The notes beneath the pieces are model-generated. The model saw only the letters and a program-made list of their open reading frames with translations, was not told where the DNA came from and did no database searches. A program made the translations under genes and the position numbers. A DNA stretch of 46,975 bases from a gamma proteobacterium symbiont of Ctena orbiculata (lineage in GTDB: Bacteria; Pseudomonadota; Gammaproteobacteria; Chromatiales; Chromatiaceae). The DNA lies in contig NATV01000097.1 of NCBI GenBank assembly GCA_003094535.1, forward strand, positions 1 to 46,975. The letters run 5' to 3'. Shown here in pieces: positions 1-7,904 of the stretch. Within the stretch, counting starts at the first letter, position 1. Every line of letters starts with the position of its first letter.

Positions 1-450
1 GTCGTCCTTGCTCAGCTCAAGCACCGCGCTGGCGGCGCTCCAGAAATGGCCGATCTTTGCACTTTTGCGGTTACTCAGGGCCCGTTTTGCGAAATCCGAT
101 TCAAGCAGTGGGATCAATGAGCGTCTCGCCGCCCGTTCGATTGTCTTTCTCGTGGCCTTGAAGCCCATGGTGGCGACAAATTCGGCCATGCTCTTGGTAT
201 CCGGGAGCCGGCGTCGACGGCTCTTTCTGCCCCGTGACGCCTTCGCGGTCCGCTGCAGTTTTTCCGCGGGAGGGGGGAGTGCGTCCCGCGCGCTCAGAAA
301 CATACTGCGGCCGATGATCGCCTGGCTGGCAATGGAGACGAGCTCCTCGGTCTCCTCCTTTCCCGTGTCCATCTGAATGATCACACTGCGCGCTTTTCCC
401 TGACCCTCGTCGATGATCCTTTCAATCTGATTCCGCAGATGCCTCTCCAT
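1..450 (-). CDS. N-terminal part of an unidentified protein, cut by the left edge
   Basis: An open frame of 150 codons runs from an ATG at 450 off the left edge without a stop. The start has a strong ribosome binding site (AAGGAGG, about 7 nt upstream). The visible protein begins MERHLRNQIERIIDEG, is charged and helical, has no signal peptide, and contains a very basic linker (residues about 74-81, GRKSRRRR). Its last visible part (FWSAASAVLELSKDD) resembles the end of a subtilase-type propeptide, where a strand ending in a Leu-Ser-x-Asp turn precedes the maturation site. On that weak basis it could be the front of an S8-family peptidase, but no catalytic residue lies in the window. It is transcribed in the same direction as the DJ-1 gene upstream, 233 bp away. 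The gene is real with fair certainty; its function is a guess. Confidence 0.6.
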   Translation of the reverse strand, partial: MERHLRNQIERIIDEGQGKARSVIIQMDTGKEETEELVSIASQAIIGRSMFLSARDALPPPAEKLQRTAKASRGRKSRRRRLPDTKSMAEFVATMGFKATRKTIERAARRSLIPLLESDFAKRALSNRKSAKIGHFWSAASAVLELSKDD

Positions 451-683
451 TTCATCTCCCTCCTTGCGTCTTGAATTAGTATTCTGCTTCGCAAGTATAG
501 CAACTGACCTTTCGGACCAAGCCGGTAATATTCACGTATCATGGAATGATTTGCTGGCGCCGGAAGCGGGACCGAGCCCCGGGATTTCTCCGACGATGGG
601 GGTGACCGCCCGCGCATTGGCCAGGACATGGCTGTCTTACACCGACAGCTGGTGAAGCTCTGAATGTAAGGTTCAGCGAATAG

Positions 684-1232
684 TCAGCGCACCAGGCCCT
701 GCTCGACCTGGTCCCGGGTCTCCCGCCCGCTCAGCTTCTCGATCAATTCCAGGGCGAAGTCCATCGCCGTTCCCGGTCCGCGGGAGGTGATCACCCGGTC
801 GTCGCTGACCACGGACTCCAGCTGCACGTCGACCCTGGGCAGCTCCATCTTGTCCAACACCCCCGGATAGCTGGTGGCGCGACGGCCGTCGAGCAGGCCA
901 GCCCCGGCGAGCACCTTGGGCGCGGCGCAGATCGCCGCAGTGAAGCCGCCCTTCCGGTGGAGGCGCTGCAGAAGCTCATGGATACGGGGGTCGGCATCGA
1001 GATGGTCGGCGCCGGGGAGACCGCCGGGGAGCACCATCATATCGAACGCCTCATCCATCACCGCGTCGAGGGTGGTGTCGGGTAGCAGGGTGATGCCCCG
1101 GGAGGCCTTGACCGGCCCAGCCTCCAGCCCGGCGGTGACAACCTCGATGCCGGCCCGGGTCAATAGATCCGTGATGGTGACTGCTTCGAGCTCTTCGCAT
1201 CCTTGGGCGAGGGGGACGAGTACGCGTGCCAT
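684..1232 (-). CDS. yajL: DJ-1/PfpI family protein, YajL-like
   Basis: A 182-residue protein of the DJ-1/ThiJ/PfpI superfamily. The nucleophile elbow AAICAAP places the reactive cysteine at residue 102, and the conserved acidic partner is in GCEELEA (Glu14). The GGLPGA and GPGTAMDFAL segments are typical of the YajL/DJ-1 branch. Family members have been described as chaperones, deglycases or glyoxalases under oxidative or carbonyl stress; which activity applies here cannot be read from sequence. The ATG at 1232 is preceded by AGGGAGG and gives the expected N terminus (MARVLVPLAQG), so the start is firm even though it lies 73 bp inside the 3' end of the upstream deacetylase gene. The overlap suggests translational coupling. 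Confidence 0.9.
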   Translation of the reverse strand: MARVLVPLAQGCEELEAVTITDLLTRAGIEVVTAGLEAGPVKASRGITLLPDTTLDAVMDEAFDMMVLPGGLPGADHLDADPRIHELLQRLHRKGGFTAAICAAPKVLAGAGLLDGRRATSYPGVLDKMELPRVDVQLESVVSDDRVITSRGPGTAMDFALELIEKLSGRETRDQVEQGLVR

Positions 1233-1987
1233 AGCGGCCTCCCTGAATAGACAAGTTGAGAAACGGGTACCAGTTCGACTCCCTGCCGTTCGAGCCTGGG
1301 CAGCTCCTTGCGCAGTAGGGCCAGGGTTTCCGGGTAGGGGTGGGCGATACCGATCGCGCCTCCCTGGTCGCGGGCCATCTCGATCAACTTCCGCAGTTGC
1401 GCTCTGATCGCTTGCGTCTGGGGCAGGTTGTCGAGGAAGACATGCCGGCGCGAGGCGGCGACCAGATTTCTGTTGGCGGTACGCTCGGCGACGGTGGCAT
1501 CGGTGGTGCGGCTGTCGATGTAGTAGAGTCCGTTGGCGCGCAACACATCCATCAGCCAGCGCATCGCCGTGGGATCCCTGGTCAACAGGCTTCCCATGTG
1601 GTTGTTCACTCCCACGACATAGGGAACGGAGGCGAGGTTGCGCCTAAGGGTAATGGTGAATCGCTCTCTCGACATATCCAGGGTCAATGCCCCGTTGCCC
1701 AGAGGATTGCCGTTGTCCGACTCCATCGGCTGGTGCAGCATCACCTCTTTGTTCAATTCGTGGGCCCTGCTGGCGAGCTGCCAGGCAAAGGGGGTCTGGG
1801 GCAGAAACGCGTAGGTCAGCGCACCGGGGAGGGCAAGCGCCTGCTCCCCCGCGATCAATTGGTTGCCGAGATCATCGATAATCAGGGCGATCTTCACCGC
1901 TGGCGGCTGCACTTCGCCATCCGCTGCCGCAAGAGACGGAGCCGCCAGCAACCAGAGCATGCAGAGAAGCAGGGCGTATCGATGCAT
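1160..1987 (-). CDS. divergent polysaccharide deacetylase family protein (YibQ-like), secreted
   Basis: A 275-residue exported protein with a signal peptide (MHRYALLLCMLWLLAAPSLA) followed by a divergent polysaccharide deacetylase fold (the YibQ/DUF610 group): ALIIDDLGNQ, MLHQPMES, VGVNNHMGS, YYIDSRTT and GIAHPYPETL are the family signature blocks. A longer frame opens at 2035, but it would place 16 charged residues before the signal sequence and overlap ctpA, so the ATG at 1987 was chosen. The gene starts 13 bp after ctpA ends, and the order gpmI-envC-ctpA-deacetylase is a conserved cell-envelope cluster. The role is probably in periplasmic glycan processing; substrate and activity are unknown for the family. 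The last 24 residues overlap the DJ-1 gene in another frame. Confidence 0.88.
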   Translation of the reverse strand: MHRYALLLCMLWLLAAPSLAAADGEVQPPAVKIALIIDDLGNQLIAGEQALALPGALTYAFLPQTPFAWQLASRAHELNKEVMLHQPMESDNGNPLGNGALTLDMSRERFTITLRRNLASVPYVVGVNNHMGSLLTRDPTAMRWLMDVLRANGLYYIDSRTTDATVAERTANRNLVAASRRHVFLDNLPQTQAIRAQLRKLIEMARDQGGAIGIAHPYPETLALLRKELPRLERQGVELVPVSQLVYSGRPLWHAYSSPSPKDAKSSKQSPSRIY

Positions 1988-2000
1988 GGAGCGCTCTCGA

Positions 2001-3326
2001 TCAACCCGCGGTTTTCTTACCATGCAGTATGACAAGGCCCTTGAGCAGGTTCAGCGCCTCACCCAGCTGGTAGTCACTCTTCACCAGCTCCTCGTTCTCA
2101 TCGACCGGTTCCGCGCCCTGGGTTTCACTCGGTTTCGGCTCTTCGCCATTGAGCAGGTGGCCGGAGAGGTTTGACTCCTTGATCGGTTTGACCTGGCTCT
2201 CTTCCGCCTTGGAGAGGGTCAGTTCCTCCAGCTCGATATCGGGCTCGATCCCTTCGGCCTGAATCGAGCGTCCGGAAGGGGTGAAGTATCTCGCCGTCGT
2301 CAGCTTGACTGCCGCGGTGTCGGTAATCGGGATAATGGTTTGAACCGAGCCCTTGCCGAAGGTACGGCTGCCCATGATGACGGCGCGGTTCTGATCCTGC
2401 AGTGCACCGGCAACGATCTCCGAGGCGGAGGCCGAGCCTTCATTGACCAGAACCACGATCGGCGCACCATCGAGAACGTCGTCCGGCGCCGCCTCGAAGC
2501 GCAGCTGGGAATCGCTCTCTCTTCCCTCGGTGTAGACGATCAGCCCCGACTCCAGAAAGGCGTCGCTGACCGAGACCGCGGCATTGAGTACCCCGCCGGG
2601 ATTGTTTCTCAGATCGAGCACCATGCCCAACAGCGGCCCCTCGATCTTGCTTTTCAGCTTGTCGAGGGATTTCAGCATGTCGCTGGTGGTGTTTGCCTGG
2701 AACTGCGAGATGCGCAGATAGGCAAAGCGTTTGTCGAGCAGTCGGGTCTTGATGCTCACCACCCGGATGATGTCGCGGACAACGGTGATCTTGATCGGCT
2801 TCTCTTCGCCTTTGCGCACGATGGTCAGCTCGAGCGAGGTGCCGGGTTTACCCCGCATCAGCGCCACCGCCTCGTTCAGGCTGAGTCCCTTGACCGGGGT
2901 ATCGTCGAGGCGAACGATCAGGTCGCCGCTGCGCACGCCCGCCCGCTGGGCCGGGGTATCGTCAATCGGGGAGATCACCTTGACGAAGCCGTCCTCCATG
3001 CCCACCTCGATACCCAGGCCGCCGAATTCCCCCTTGGTACCCACCTGCAGCTCTTTATAGTCGTCGGCGTCCAGGTAGTTGGAGTGGGGATCGAGGCCGG
3101 ACACCATGCCGCGTATCGCGTTCTCCAGCAGCACCTCGTCCTCCACCGGTTCCACATAGTTCGCCTTGATGCGGCCAAAGATATCGGCAAAGGTGCGAAG
3201 CTGCTGCAGGGGCAGACTCTGCAGATCCTCTTTCCCATGCGCCTGATCCGCAATCAGCGCAAGGCTGAGCGTGACCAAAAGCAGGCTGAGCGCTATCCGG
3301 GAAGCTTGTGTTACAACTCTAATCAT
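2001..3326 (-). CDS. ctpA: C-terminal processing protease (S41 family), periplasmic
   Basis: A 441-residue S41 serine protease. The N terminus is a signal peptide or anchor (residues about 8-28). A PDZ domain covers about 100-180 (GGLGIEVGMEDGFVKVISP, AGVRSGDLIVRLDD), and the catalytic domain follows. The Ser-Lys pair is Ser300 in NEGSASASEIV and Lys325 in FGKGSVQT, with Gln329, giving the 25-residue Ser-Lys spacing known from Tsp/Prc. Such proteases trim periplasmic proteins and regulate peptidoglycan hydrolases, which fits the position just after envC, an amidase activator. The start (ATG at 3326 with TAGGAAA upstream) lies 12 bp after the envC stop. The acidic C-terminal tail beyond about residue 395 is variable in the family. 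Confidence 0.95.
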   Translation of the reverse strand: MIRVVTQASRIALSLLLVTLSLALIADQAHGKEDLQSLPLQQLRTFADIFGRIKANYVEPVEDEVLLENAIRGMVSGLDPHSNYLDADDYKELQVGTKGEFGGLGIEVGMEDGFVKVISPIDDTPAQRAGVRSGDLIVRLDDTPVKGLSLNEAVALMRGKPGTSLELTIVRKGEEKPIKITVVRDIIRVVSIKTRLLDKRFAYLRISQFQANTTSDMLKSLDKLKSKIEGPLLGMVLDLRNNPGGVLNAAVSVSDAFLESGLIVYTEGRESDSQLRFEAAPDDVLDGAPIVVLVNEGSASASEIVAGALQDQNRAVIMGSRTFGKGSVQTIIPITDTAAVKLTTARYFTPSGRSIQAEGIEPDIELEELTLSKAEESQVKPIKESNLSGHLLNGEEPKPSETQGAEPVDENEELVKSDYQLGEALNLLKGLVILHGKKTAG

Positions 3327-3338
3327 CTGTTTTTCCTA

Positions 3339-4649
3339 TTAACGTACAACCAGTTCTTCGCCTGGCATAGGGCTTGTCACCGTATCAAAGCCGATTGCGG
3401 TCGCTGTGCTTTGAAAATTGTGAGTGATTGGATAAAAAGATAGTTCCTTTTCATTGATTTTACGTCCCCAATCGGCAATTTTTCTGCCTCTGATACGCTG
3501 ACACCACTGGGTCGGGTTCTTCGGTTGCCCATTGTGTCTGATACCGAAGTAGATACCGGATGTGGTCCGGCCGCCGCTGCTGCCTACCTGGGCCACCACC
3601 TCGCCCGGTTCCACCCACTCCCCTGTCTCCTTGAACAGGCTCTGGTTGTGCCCGTAGAGGCTCATGTAGCCGTCACCGTGATCGATGATCAACAGCAGAC
3701 CGAACCCCCTCAACCAGTCGGCGAAGGCAACCCGGCCATGGTGGATGGCGCGCACCTCCTGGCCCTCCGGCGCGGCAATCAATACCCCATCCCACTTCAG
3801 TTTGCCCACCTCTCTTTGCGAACCGAAACTCGCGACCAGGCGTCCCCGCGACGGCCAGGGCAGTCTGCCCTTGCGGGAGTTGAAGGATACATGGGCGGTG
3901 GAGTCGATGGGGATGTCGGAGAGTGCCTGCTGCAGGTCGGCAAGCAGTGCGCGGAGCTGCTTCTCATCCGATTTGAGGCTGTCCAACTCCACTCCCTTGT
4001 CCTTAAGATGCCTGTTGAGGTTGGCGATAATCTCCTTGCGTCCAAGCCTGGCTGCCTCCAGCTGTTGTTTCTGGTTTTGATTCTTCGCCAGCAGCTGTTG
4101 CAAACGCTGCTCCTCCTGGGCGATCTCACTCTCGATGGACCTCAATTGGCGCAGGTTCTTTTCAATTCTCTTCATCTGCTCGACACGGGCCGAGTTGAAA
4201 TAGTCATAGTAGACCATGACGCGGCTGACCACCGCGGGATCCTGCTGATTGAGCAGGATCTTCAACTTTTCCTGCCGACCCATGGCATACCCTGCCCGGA
4301 TCTGCCCCTCAAGGGAGGCGCGATGCTGATCCAGGTGGAGACGGGCATCGGCCCGCTCTCTCTCCAGTTCAGCCAGACGTCGCTGCTGCCGCTTCAGGCT
4401 CTGTCCCGTTGTGCGGATACGCCGGGCGAAATCGCCGATCTTCCGCTCTGTCTTCTGCAGCGCCTGGCTGTGCTCCTCTTGCTTCCCCTTGGTGGTGCGT
4501 AGCTGCTTCTGTAGTATCTGGATGCGTTTTTTTACCTGTTCCAGCTTTTCTCTGGCATCCTGCGGTGACTCTTGGGCAATCATGGGTTGGGCGGACAGCG
4601 CGATTACCACACCCAGTGAGAGGGCCAGTAGACCACTCGCCCTTCCCAT
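3339..4649 (-). CDS. envC: murein hydrolase activator EnvC
   Basis: A 436-residue exported protein with a signal peptide (residues 1-25), a long coiled coil (about 28-250, rich in Glu, Gln, Lys and Arg) and a C-terminal LytM/M23 domain (about 262-382). The LytM domain is degenerate: the segment that supplies the first metal ligands in active enzymes reads KWDGVLI, and the last motif reads YFGIRHNG. As in EnvC it should activate division amidases (AmiA/AmiB type) rather than cut peptidoglycan. It starts 3 bp after the gpmI stop and is followed by ctpA. EnvC proteins normally end shortly after the NPxxW segment; here translation continues for 54 more residues into what looks like the former intergenic space before ctpA, an unusual tail that should be checked. 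Confidence 0.93.
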   Translation of the reverse strand: MGRASGLLALSLGVVIALSAQPMIAQESPQDAREKLEQVKKRIQILQKQLRTTKGKQEEHSQALQKTERKIGDFARRIRTTGQSLKRQQRRLAELERERADARLHLDQHRASLEGQIRAGYAMGRQEKLKILLNQQDPAVVSRVMVYYDYFNSARVEQMKRIEKNLRQLRSIESEIAQEEQRLQQLLAKNQNQKQQLEAARLGRKEIIANLNRHLKDKGVELDSLKSDEKQLRALLADLQQALSDIPIDSTAHVSFNSRKGRLPWPSRGRLVASFGSQREVGKLKWDGVLIAAPEGQEVRAIHHGRVAFADWLRGFGLLLIIDHGDGYMSLYGHNQSLFKETGEWVEPGEVVAQVGSSGGRTTSGIYFGIRHNGQPKNPTQWCQRIRGRKIADWGRKINEKELSFYPITHNFQSTATAIGFDTVTSPMPGEELVVR

Positions 4650-4652
4650 CTA

Positions 4653-6209
4653 TCAGGCCCCCTGCTGAAAATTGATCAATGGATGTCCTTGCATCTCATC
4701 CGGCTGTGACACACCCATCATCTTCAGCAGGGTCGGGGATATATCGCACAGGGCGCCGCCCTCAACCAATTCGGCACCGTTTCGTCCCACATAGACCAGC
4801 GGGACAGGATTGGTGGTGTGAGCGGTATGGGGCTGATGGTTATCGTAATCCTCCATCTGTTCGGAGTTGCCGTGATCCGCGGTGATCAGCATCTCGCCAT
4901 CCGTCCGCCGGATCGCCTTCAGTATCCGCCCCAGAGCGTGATCCAGGGTTTCGACGGCAACCTTCGCCGCCTCGTAGTTGCCGGTATGTCCCACCATATC
5001 GCTATTGGCGTAGTTGCAAATGATGACATCATACTTGCCGCCCTCGATCGCTTCCACAAGGTGGTCGGTAACCTCATCGGCGCTCATCTCGGGCTGGAGG
5101 TCGTAGGTCGCCACCTTCGGTGAGGGTACCAGAATTCGTTCCTCTCCCTCGAAGGGGCGCTCACGTCCCCCGTTGAAAAAGAAAGTGACATGGGCATACT
5201 TCTCCGTCTCCGCCAGTCGCAGTTGGCGCAGTCCCTGTTTGGCAATCGTTTCACCGAATACGTTGCGCAGCTTTTCCGGCGGAAAGGCCACCGGTATCTC
5301 GAAGCGTTTGTGATACCGGGTGAGGCTGACGAATCCGCCCAGCTCGGGCCGATGCCTGCGCTCGAAGCCCTCGAACTCATCCTCGATGAAGGCGCTGGTC
5401 AACTGGCGGGCGCGATCGGCCCGGTAGTTGAGAAAGAAGATGACATCGCCATCGTCAACGGTCGCCGGCGCCATCCCGGGCGGAACGATTGCCGTGGTCT
5501 TTACGAACTCGTCGCTCTCCCCACGCTGATAGGCGTCACGGAGTCCCTTCACTGCATCCTCTACCTGATAGTTGGCCCGGCCTTCCACCAGCAGTTCATA
5601 GGCCTGCTCGATTCGATCCCAGCGATGATCCCTGTCCATGGCGTAGTAGCGACCGGTGATGCTGGCGATCCGACCCTTGCCAAGGGTCTCGAAGACCTCG
5701 TTGGCAGCGATAATCGAGGCCTCTGCGCTCTTTGGCGGGGTATCCCTGCCGTCGAGAAAGGCGTGCAGATAGACCTCTTCCACACCCTGATCCACGGCCA
5801 ATTTGATCATCGCATGGATATGATCCTCATGGCTGTGCACCCCCCCCGGAGAGAGGAGCCCCATGATATGTATCGCCTTCTGCCTGGCAACTGCCCTGTC
5901 GACCGCCTCGGTAAGGGTCTCGTTGGTGAAAAAGGAGCCTGTGCGGATGGAGCGGCTGACCCGGGTGAACTCCTGATAGACTACCCGGCCGGCCCCGAGA
6001 TTGAGATGGCCGACCTCAGAGTTGCCCATCTGCCCGCCCGGCAGACCGACAGAGGCGCCGGAGGTATTGACCAGGGTATGCGGATGCTCAAGCCACAGGC
6101 GGTCCCAAACCGGCGTCTCTGCATTGGCGATGGCGTTGGCATCTCTCTCCTCGCTATAACCCCAGCCATCGAGGATGATCAGGGCAACCGGTTTGGGTCT
6201 CTCCGTCAT
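4653..6209 (-). CDS. gpmI: 2,3-bisphosphoglycerate-independent phosphoglycerate mutase
   Basis: A 518-residue cofactor-independent phosphoglycerate mutase that interconverts 3- and 2-phosphoglycerate in glycolysis and gluconeogenesis, using two Mn ions. The phosphorylated serine is in [10 protein letters not shown] (Ser64 from this start, matching the E. coli number). Other blocks are [37 protein letters not shown] and the C-terminal metal site ADHGNSE. The frame opens six bases earlier at a TTG (6215), but the ATG at 6209 gives the usual MTERPKPV-type N terminus. It leads the minus-strand cluster gpmI-envC-ctpA and is divergent from the ArsR-type gene. Length and motifs are complete. Confidence 0.97.
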   Translation of the reverse strand: MTERPKPVALIILDGWGYSEERDANAIANAETPVWDRLWLEHPHTLVNTSGASVGLPGGQMGNSEVGHLNLGAGRVVYQEFTRVSRSIRTGSFFTNETLTEAVDRAVARQKAIHIMGLLSPGGVHSHEDHIHAMIKLAVDQGVEEVYLHAFLDGRDTPPKSAEASIIAANEVFETLGKGRIASITGRYYAMDRDHRWDRIEQAYELLVEGRANYQVEDAVKGLRDAYQRGESDEFVKTTAIVPPGMAPATVDDGDVIFFLNYRADRARQLTSAFIEDEFEGFERRHRPELGGFVSLTRYHKRFEIPVAFPPEKLRNVFGETIAKQGLRQLRLAETEKYAHVTFFFNGGRERPFEGEERILVPSPKVATYDLQPEMSADEVTDHLVEAIEGGKYDVIICNYANSDMVGHTGNYEAAKVAVETLDHALGRILKAIRRTDGEMLITADHGNSEQMEDYDNHQPHTAHTTNPVPLVYVGRNGAELVEGGALCDISPTLLKMMGVSQPDEMQGHPLINFQQGA

Positions 6210-6215
6210 TGTCAA

Positions 6216-6415
6216 TCTCTGATTATGTACAGCTACTACTTGAATAAGGCCAGTCGCGCATTAAATCACCATTCCAGGGATCAAGCCAGAATCGCCGGGA
6301 GTCACCGTTAGCATGCCAGATTCGTGGTTAAATAAACCTGATAATATAAAGGGGTTCTCATTCAGGCAAAAAACAGCGTATTATTGTATTAGTTACTAGT
6401 AAAAGGCTGGTTTTC
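6216..6415. promoter_or_regulatory. divergent promoter region gpmI / ArsR-type gene, with a candidate operator
   Basis: This 200 bp region separates gpmI (minus) from the ArsR-type gene (plus). For the plus direction a weak sigma-70 pair can be proposed: TTCTCA at 6355-6360 and TATTAT at 6379-6384 (18 bp apart), giving a start near 6391. A perfect 10 bp palindrome TTACTAGTAA at 6393-6402 would then sit over the first transcribed bases, where an autorepressor could bind. No clear gpmI promoter was recognised. Confidence 0.35.
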
Positions 6416-6775
6416 ATGGAACACAAATACGACAAGAGCCCGCAATCCCTCAAGCTCGAAGAGGGTGAGGGGATGGATAATCTGTTTGCCACCGACGAAG
6501 ATGTCGACCGTGCTTCCCGTTCACTCAAAGCCATGTCCCATCCACTGCGTCTAAAAATTCTCTGCACCCTGGGAGGGCAGGAGGTGAGTGTACAGGACAT
6601 CGTCGAGCAGGTCGGCACCTCGCAGAGCAACATATCTCAGCATCTCGCCATTTTGAGGGATAAAGGCATTCTCGCTTCCCGGAAGGACGCCAATCGCGTC
6701 TACTATCGGGTCAGCGATTTTCGTACCCTGAAACTGATCGGGATGATGCGGGAAGTCTTTTGTACACATAGTTGA
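6416..6775 (+). CDS. ArsR-family winged-helix transcriptional regulator
   Basis: A 119-residue DNA-binding protein with the ArsR/SmtB winged-helix fold: LKAMSHPLRLKILCTL (about residues 38-53), the recognition helix region VGTSQSNISQHLAILRDKGIL (67-87) and the wing SRKDANRVYYRV. The metal-binding CxC motif (ELCVCDL) of ArsR/SmtB is replaced by EVSVQDI, so classical alpha3 metal sensing is unlikely. Cysteines remain at about residue 51 and near the C terminus (FCTHS), leaving thiol or sulfur sensing possible but unproven. An internal ATG at 6473 with GAGGGTGAGGGG upstream is a plausible alternative start. The gene precedes the rhodanese-secB-gpsA run by 169 bp, so it may sense sulfur chemistry handled by the rhodanese; that is inference. 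Confidence 0.88.
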   Translation: MEHKYDKSPQSLKLEEGEGMDNLFATDEDVDRASRSLKAMSHPLRLKILCTLGGQEVSVQDIVEQVGTSQSNISQHLAILRDKGILASRKDANRVYYRVSDFRTLKLIGMMREVFCTHS

Positions 6776-6798
6776 AGCCCGTGGGTAATATTGACCTC

Positions 6799-6824
6799 GG
6801 CAGCCACCTTGGCTGGTGGCCGCC
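6799..6824 (+). other. hairpin after the ArsR-type gene
   Basis: GCCACC (6803-6808) pairs with GGTGGC (6815-6820), and three further G-C pairs extend the stem past one mismatch. It lies 24-50 bp after the ArsR-type stop codon. No T-run follows, so it is a weak terminator candidate or an mRNA-end structure. A TATAAA at 6894-6899 could be the -10 of the rhodanese promoter, but no convincing -35 was found. Confidence 0.3.
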
Positions 6825-6944
6825 GGGATCGGGTTTCGGATTCATTTCCACTCGGTTATTGGCACTCGGCCCTTAACCAGACCGGCCTCCTGTTATAAAC
6901 TCTCCCCCCCTTGCTACAGATTAATTCAGCACTAAGAGGCGCCA

Positions 6945-7367
6945 ATGCAACAACTCATCGAGTTCACGATGAATCACTGGATACTCGTCCTTACCTTTGT
7001 CGTAGTCGCCGGTTTCCTGATCTTCAACCTGCTTGCCGGCGACAGAAACGCCGTCGACCCCGTCGCCGCAACCGACCTGATCAACCATAAGGAAGCCGTG
7101 GTCGTGGACGTGCGTCCTGCGGCCGACTTCAACAAAGGCCATATCATCAATGCGATCAGCATACCCAGCAACGGCTTTGCCAACCAGATCGGGGTACTCA
7201 ATAAATACAAGGACTCGCCGATTATCATCAGCTGTCGCTCCGGCGCCCAATCCTCTGCCGCCACAACGCAGCTGAAGAAGGCCGGGTTCGAGCAAGTCTA
7301 TAACCTGAAAGGGGGTATACTTGCCTGGCAGAGCGCGAATCTCCCGATTACCCGGAAATCCAAATAA
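6945..7367 (+). CDS. yibN: membrane-anchored rhodanese-like sulfurtransferase
   Basis: A 140-residue protein with one N-terminal transmembrane helix (about residues 11-31) and a single rhodanese domain. The active-site loop is CRSGAQSS with the catalytic cysteine at residue 97; VVVDVRPAADFNKGHI is the domain entry motif. Such proteins carry a persulfide on the cysteine and pass sulfur to thiol acceptors; the natural partner of YibN is not settled. AGAGG lies about 7 nt before the ATG. In many gammaproteobacteria the order is yibN-grxC-secB-gpsA. Here secB follows after 28 bp and grxC is missing. Confidence 0.92.
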   Translation: MQQLIEFTMNHWILVLTFVVVAGFLIFNLLAGDRNAVDPVAATDLINHKEAVVVDVRPAADFNKGHIINAISIPSNGFANQIGVLNKYKDSPIIISCRSGAQSSAATTQLKKAGFEQVYNLKGGILAWQSANLPITRKSK

Positions 7368-7395
7368 CCTCCCCATCTCTCCATAGGAAGCAGTC

Positions 7396-7872
7396 ATGAC
7401 CGATGCCAAACAAGATGAGCAGAATCGAGAATTTACCGTACAGCGAATCTACACCAAGGATATTTCTTTCGAGACCCCGAACTCCCCGGCGGTTTTCCAG
7501 CAGGAATGGAAACCGGAGACCGGGGTGAATCTCAACACAGAGGTCAACAAGCTCACCGATACCGTCTACGAGGTGACCCTGAGCGTGACCGTCACCACCC
7601 AGGTTGAAGAGAAGACCGCCTATCTGGCCGAGGTCAAGCAGGCCGGTATTTTCAGCATCAACGGCTTTCCCGAACAGGAACTGGGGCCACTGCTCGGCGC
7701 CTACTGCCCCAACCAGCTATTTCCCTATGTCCGTGAGGCGATTTCGGACCTTATCATCAAGGGGAGTTTCCCCCAGATGGTATTGCAACCGGTCAACTTC
7801 GACATGCTCTATGCCCAGCATCAGCAGGAGCTGGCGAAGAAGGCGCAGGCCGAGAGCGAGGCCCAGCACTGA
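7396..7872 (+). CDS. secB: protein-export chaperone SecB
   Basis: A 158-residue SecB, the tetrameric cytosolic chaperone that keeps precursor proteins unfolded and delivers them to SecA. Family hallmarks are [16 protein letters not shown] near the N terminus, the LSVTVTTQ strand and the [19 protein letters not shown] segment that forms the dimer interface and SecA-binding surface. The C-terminal helix ends in an Ala/Gln/Glu-rich tail, as usual. An AGGA precedes the ATG. gpsA follows after 32 bp, as in E. coli. Confidence 0.97.
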   Translation: MTDAKQDEQNREFTVQRIYTKDISFETPNSPAVFQQEWKPETGVNLNTEVNKLTDTVYEVTLSVTVTTQVEEKTAYLAEVKQAGIFSINGFPEQELGPLLGAYCPNQLFPYVREAISDLIIKGSFPQMVLQPVNFDMLYAQHQQELAKKAQAESEAQH

Positions 7873-7904
7873 GCTCCCATGCCCGGTGAGCCGAAGCCAG
7901 CGTC

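Noticed and set aside
381-629. Minus-strand frame of 82 codons upstream of the edge-truncated gene
   Set aside because: It overlaps the start of the better supported gene (ATG 450 with AAGGAGG) in another frame, and its composition is not protein-like.
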